Part shown: one piece after another, positions 63,741-64,000 of the stretch
Numbering within the stretch: position 1 is the stretch's first letter
How the letters are laid out: every line of letters starts with the position of its first letter
Assembly: GCF_050003625.1 (NCBI RefSeq)
Contig: NC_134398.1
Location: 85,003,983 to 85,067,982 of the forward strand
Direction: 5' to 3'
From: Haematobia irritans
Lineage: Eukaryota; Arthropoda; Insecta; Diptera; Muscidae
DNA: 64,000 nt
The notes under the pieces: generated by a model
The model's input: the letters and a program-made list of their open reading frames with translations, nothing else
The model's database searches: none
Told to the model about the DNA's origin: nothing
Position numbers and translations under genes: made by a program

Positions 63741-64000
63741 TAGAAAAAGTCGAACATAAACTTCCTAATGCACATTGGCCGGTTGGTATTATCGCGCTAA
63801 AATAGCCACTTTATCATGGTTACTTTTCATTAATAACCCAGCTTAAAAACCTTGAACTGTTTTCAGTTATTGCTTTAAGATGCGTATTAAGTTCGAGTTT
63901 AGCCGCTAAAATTGCTTTGGGCTATTCCCCATCAAGTTATAACAAAATTTGCAACAAATATGTATAATTTTACTGATTTAGTTTTCACTTTAGCGGTTAA
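63741..64000. repeat. composite repeat relative at window edge
   Basis: 'GCACATTGGCCGGTTGGTATTA', 'TTAAGTTCGAGTTTAGCCGC' and 'CATCAAGTTATAACAAAATT' resemble diverged parts of 60540-60640 and 1330-1450. Cut by the window end. Confidence 0.4.

Overview
The window is AT-rich, intron-like or intergenic DNA of an insect, almost certainly a higher fly. A calyptrate/muscid such as a stable-fly relative is the best guess; this rests on repeats I recognise by eye, not on a search. The evidence is a Jockey-type LINE, a BEL/Pao LTR retrotransposon, a DD37E mariner, DD41D (rosa-type) mariners, a tRNA-headed fly SINE, and many small inverted-repeat elements. I recognise no complete host protein-coding gene. 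The only host-gene hint is a possible promoter plus first exon on the minus strand near 28.7-28.96 kb.

Layout. 0-16 kb: a duplicated composite repeat (about 0.49-2.76 kb and again 11.3-13.25 kb), two mariner relics, several short inverted-repeat elements, a hairpin-ended element with 153-bp tandem repeats nested in another transposon, and a hammerhead-ribozyme-like motif at 13.75 kb. 16-23 kb: a second hairpin-ended element, a hAT-like element and a hAT transposase relic. 23.4-26.1 kb: a 5'-truncated Jockey-type LINE with few lesions. 28.7-29 kb: the possible first exon. 30.9-38.8 kb: a nested stack, in which a tRNA-carrying inverted-repeat element was split by a hAT-like element, itself split by an intact BEL/Pao element (172/173 identical LTRs); a SINE and further small elements hit the same host. 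38.8-50 kb: more small elements, a first internally deleted DD41D mariner, an inverted pair of MITEs and a SINE with its target duplication. 50-56.5 kb: two more tRNA-carrying elements, the twin DD41D mariner, a third hairpin-ended element and a Tc1-like element. 57-64 kb: an inverted partner of the 6.8-9.6 kb element, a LINE fragment, more composite repeat and unassigned sequence.

Labels TIR-1 to TIR-7 and 'hairpin-ended family' are mine. TIR-1 is about 0.9 kb with CACGCAAAG tips and two divergent tRNA-like modules. TIR-2 is about 1 kb (CACACAAAAATAAC tips). TIR-3 is about 0.51 kb (GTGAACCCACC). TIR-4 is about 0.66 kb (GCATACTCGG). TIR-5 is a fold-back element (CACGCAGAGAAGG). TIR-6 has CACCCTCAAAAAAAATCGC tips. 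TIR-7 is a CAATTAA-rich element. These families share CAC...GTG tips, and where both borders can be read the flanks are usually TA, which suggests one Tc1/mariner-type machinery could have moved them. The DD37E transposase is broken and the DD41D copies are internally deleted; only the BEL element looks coding-competent.
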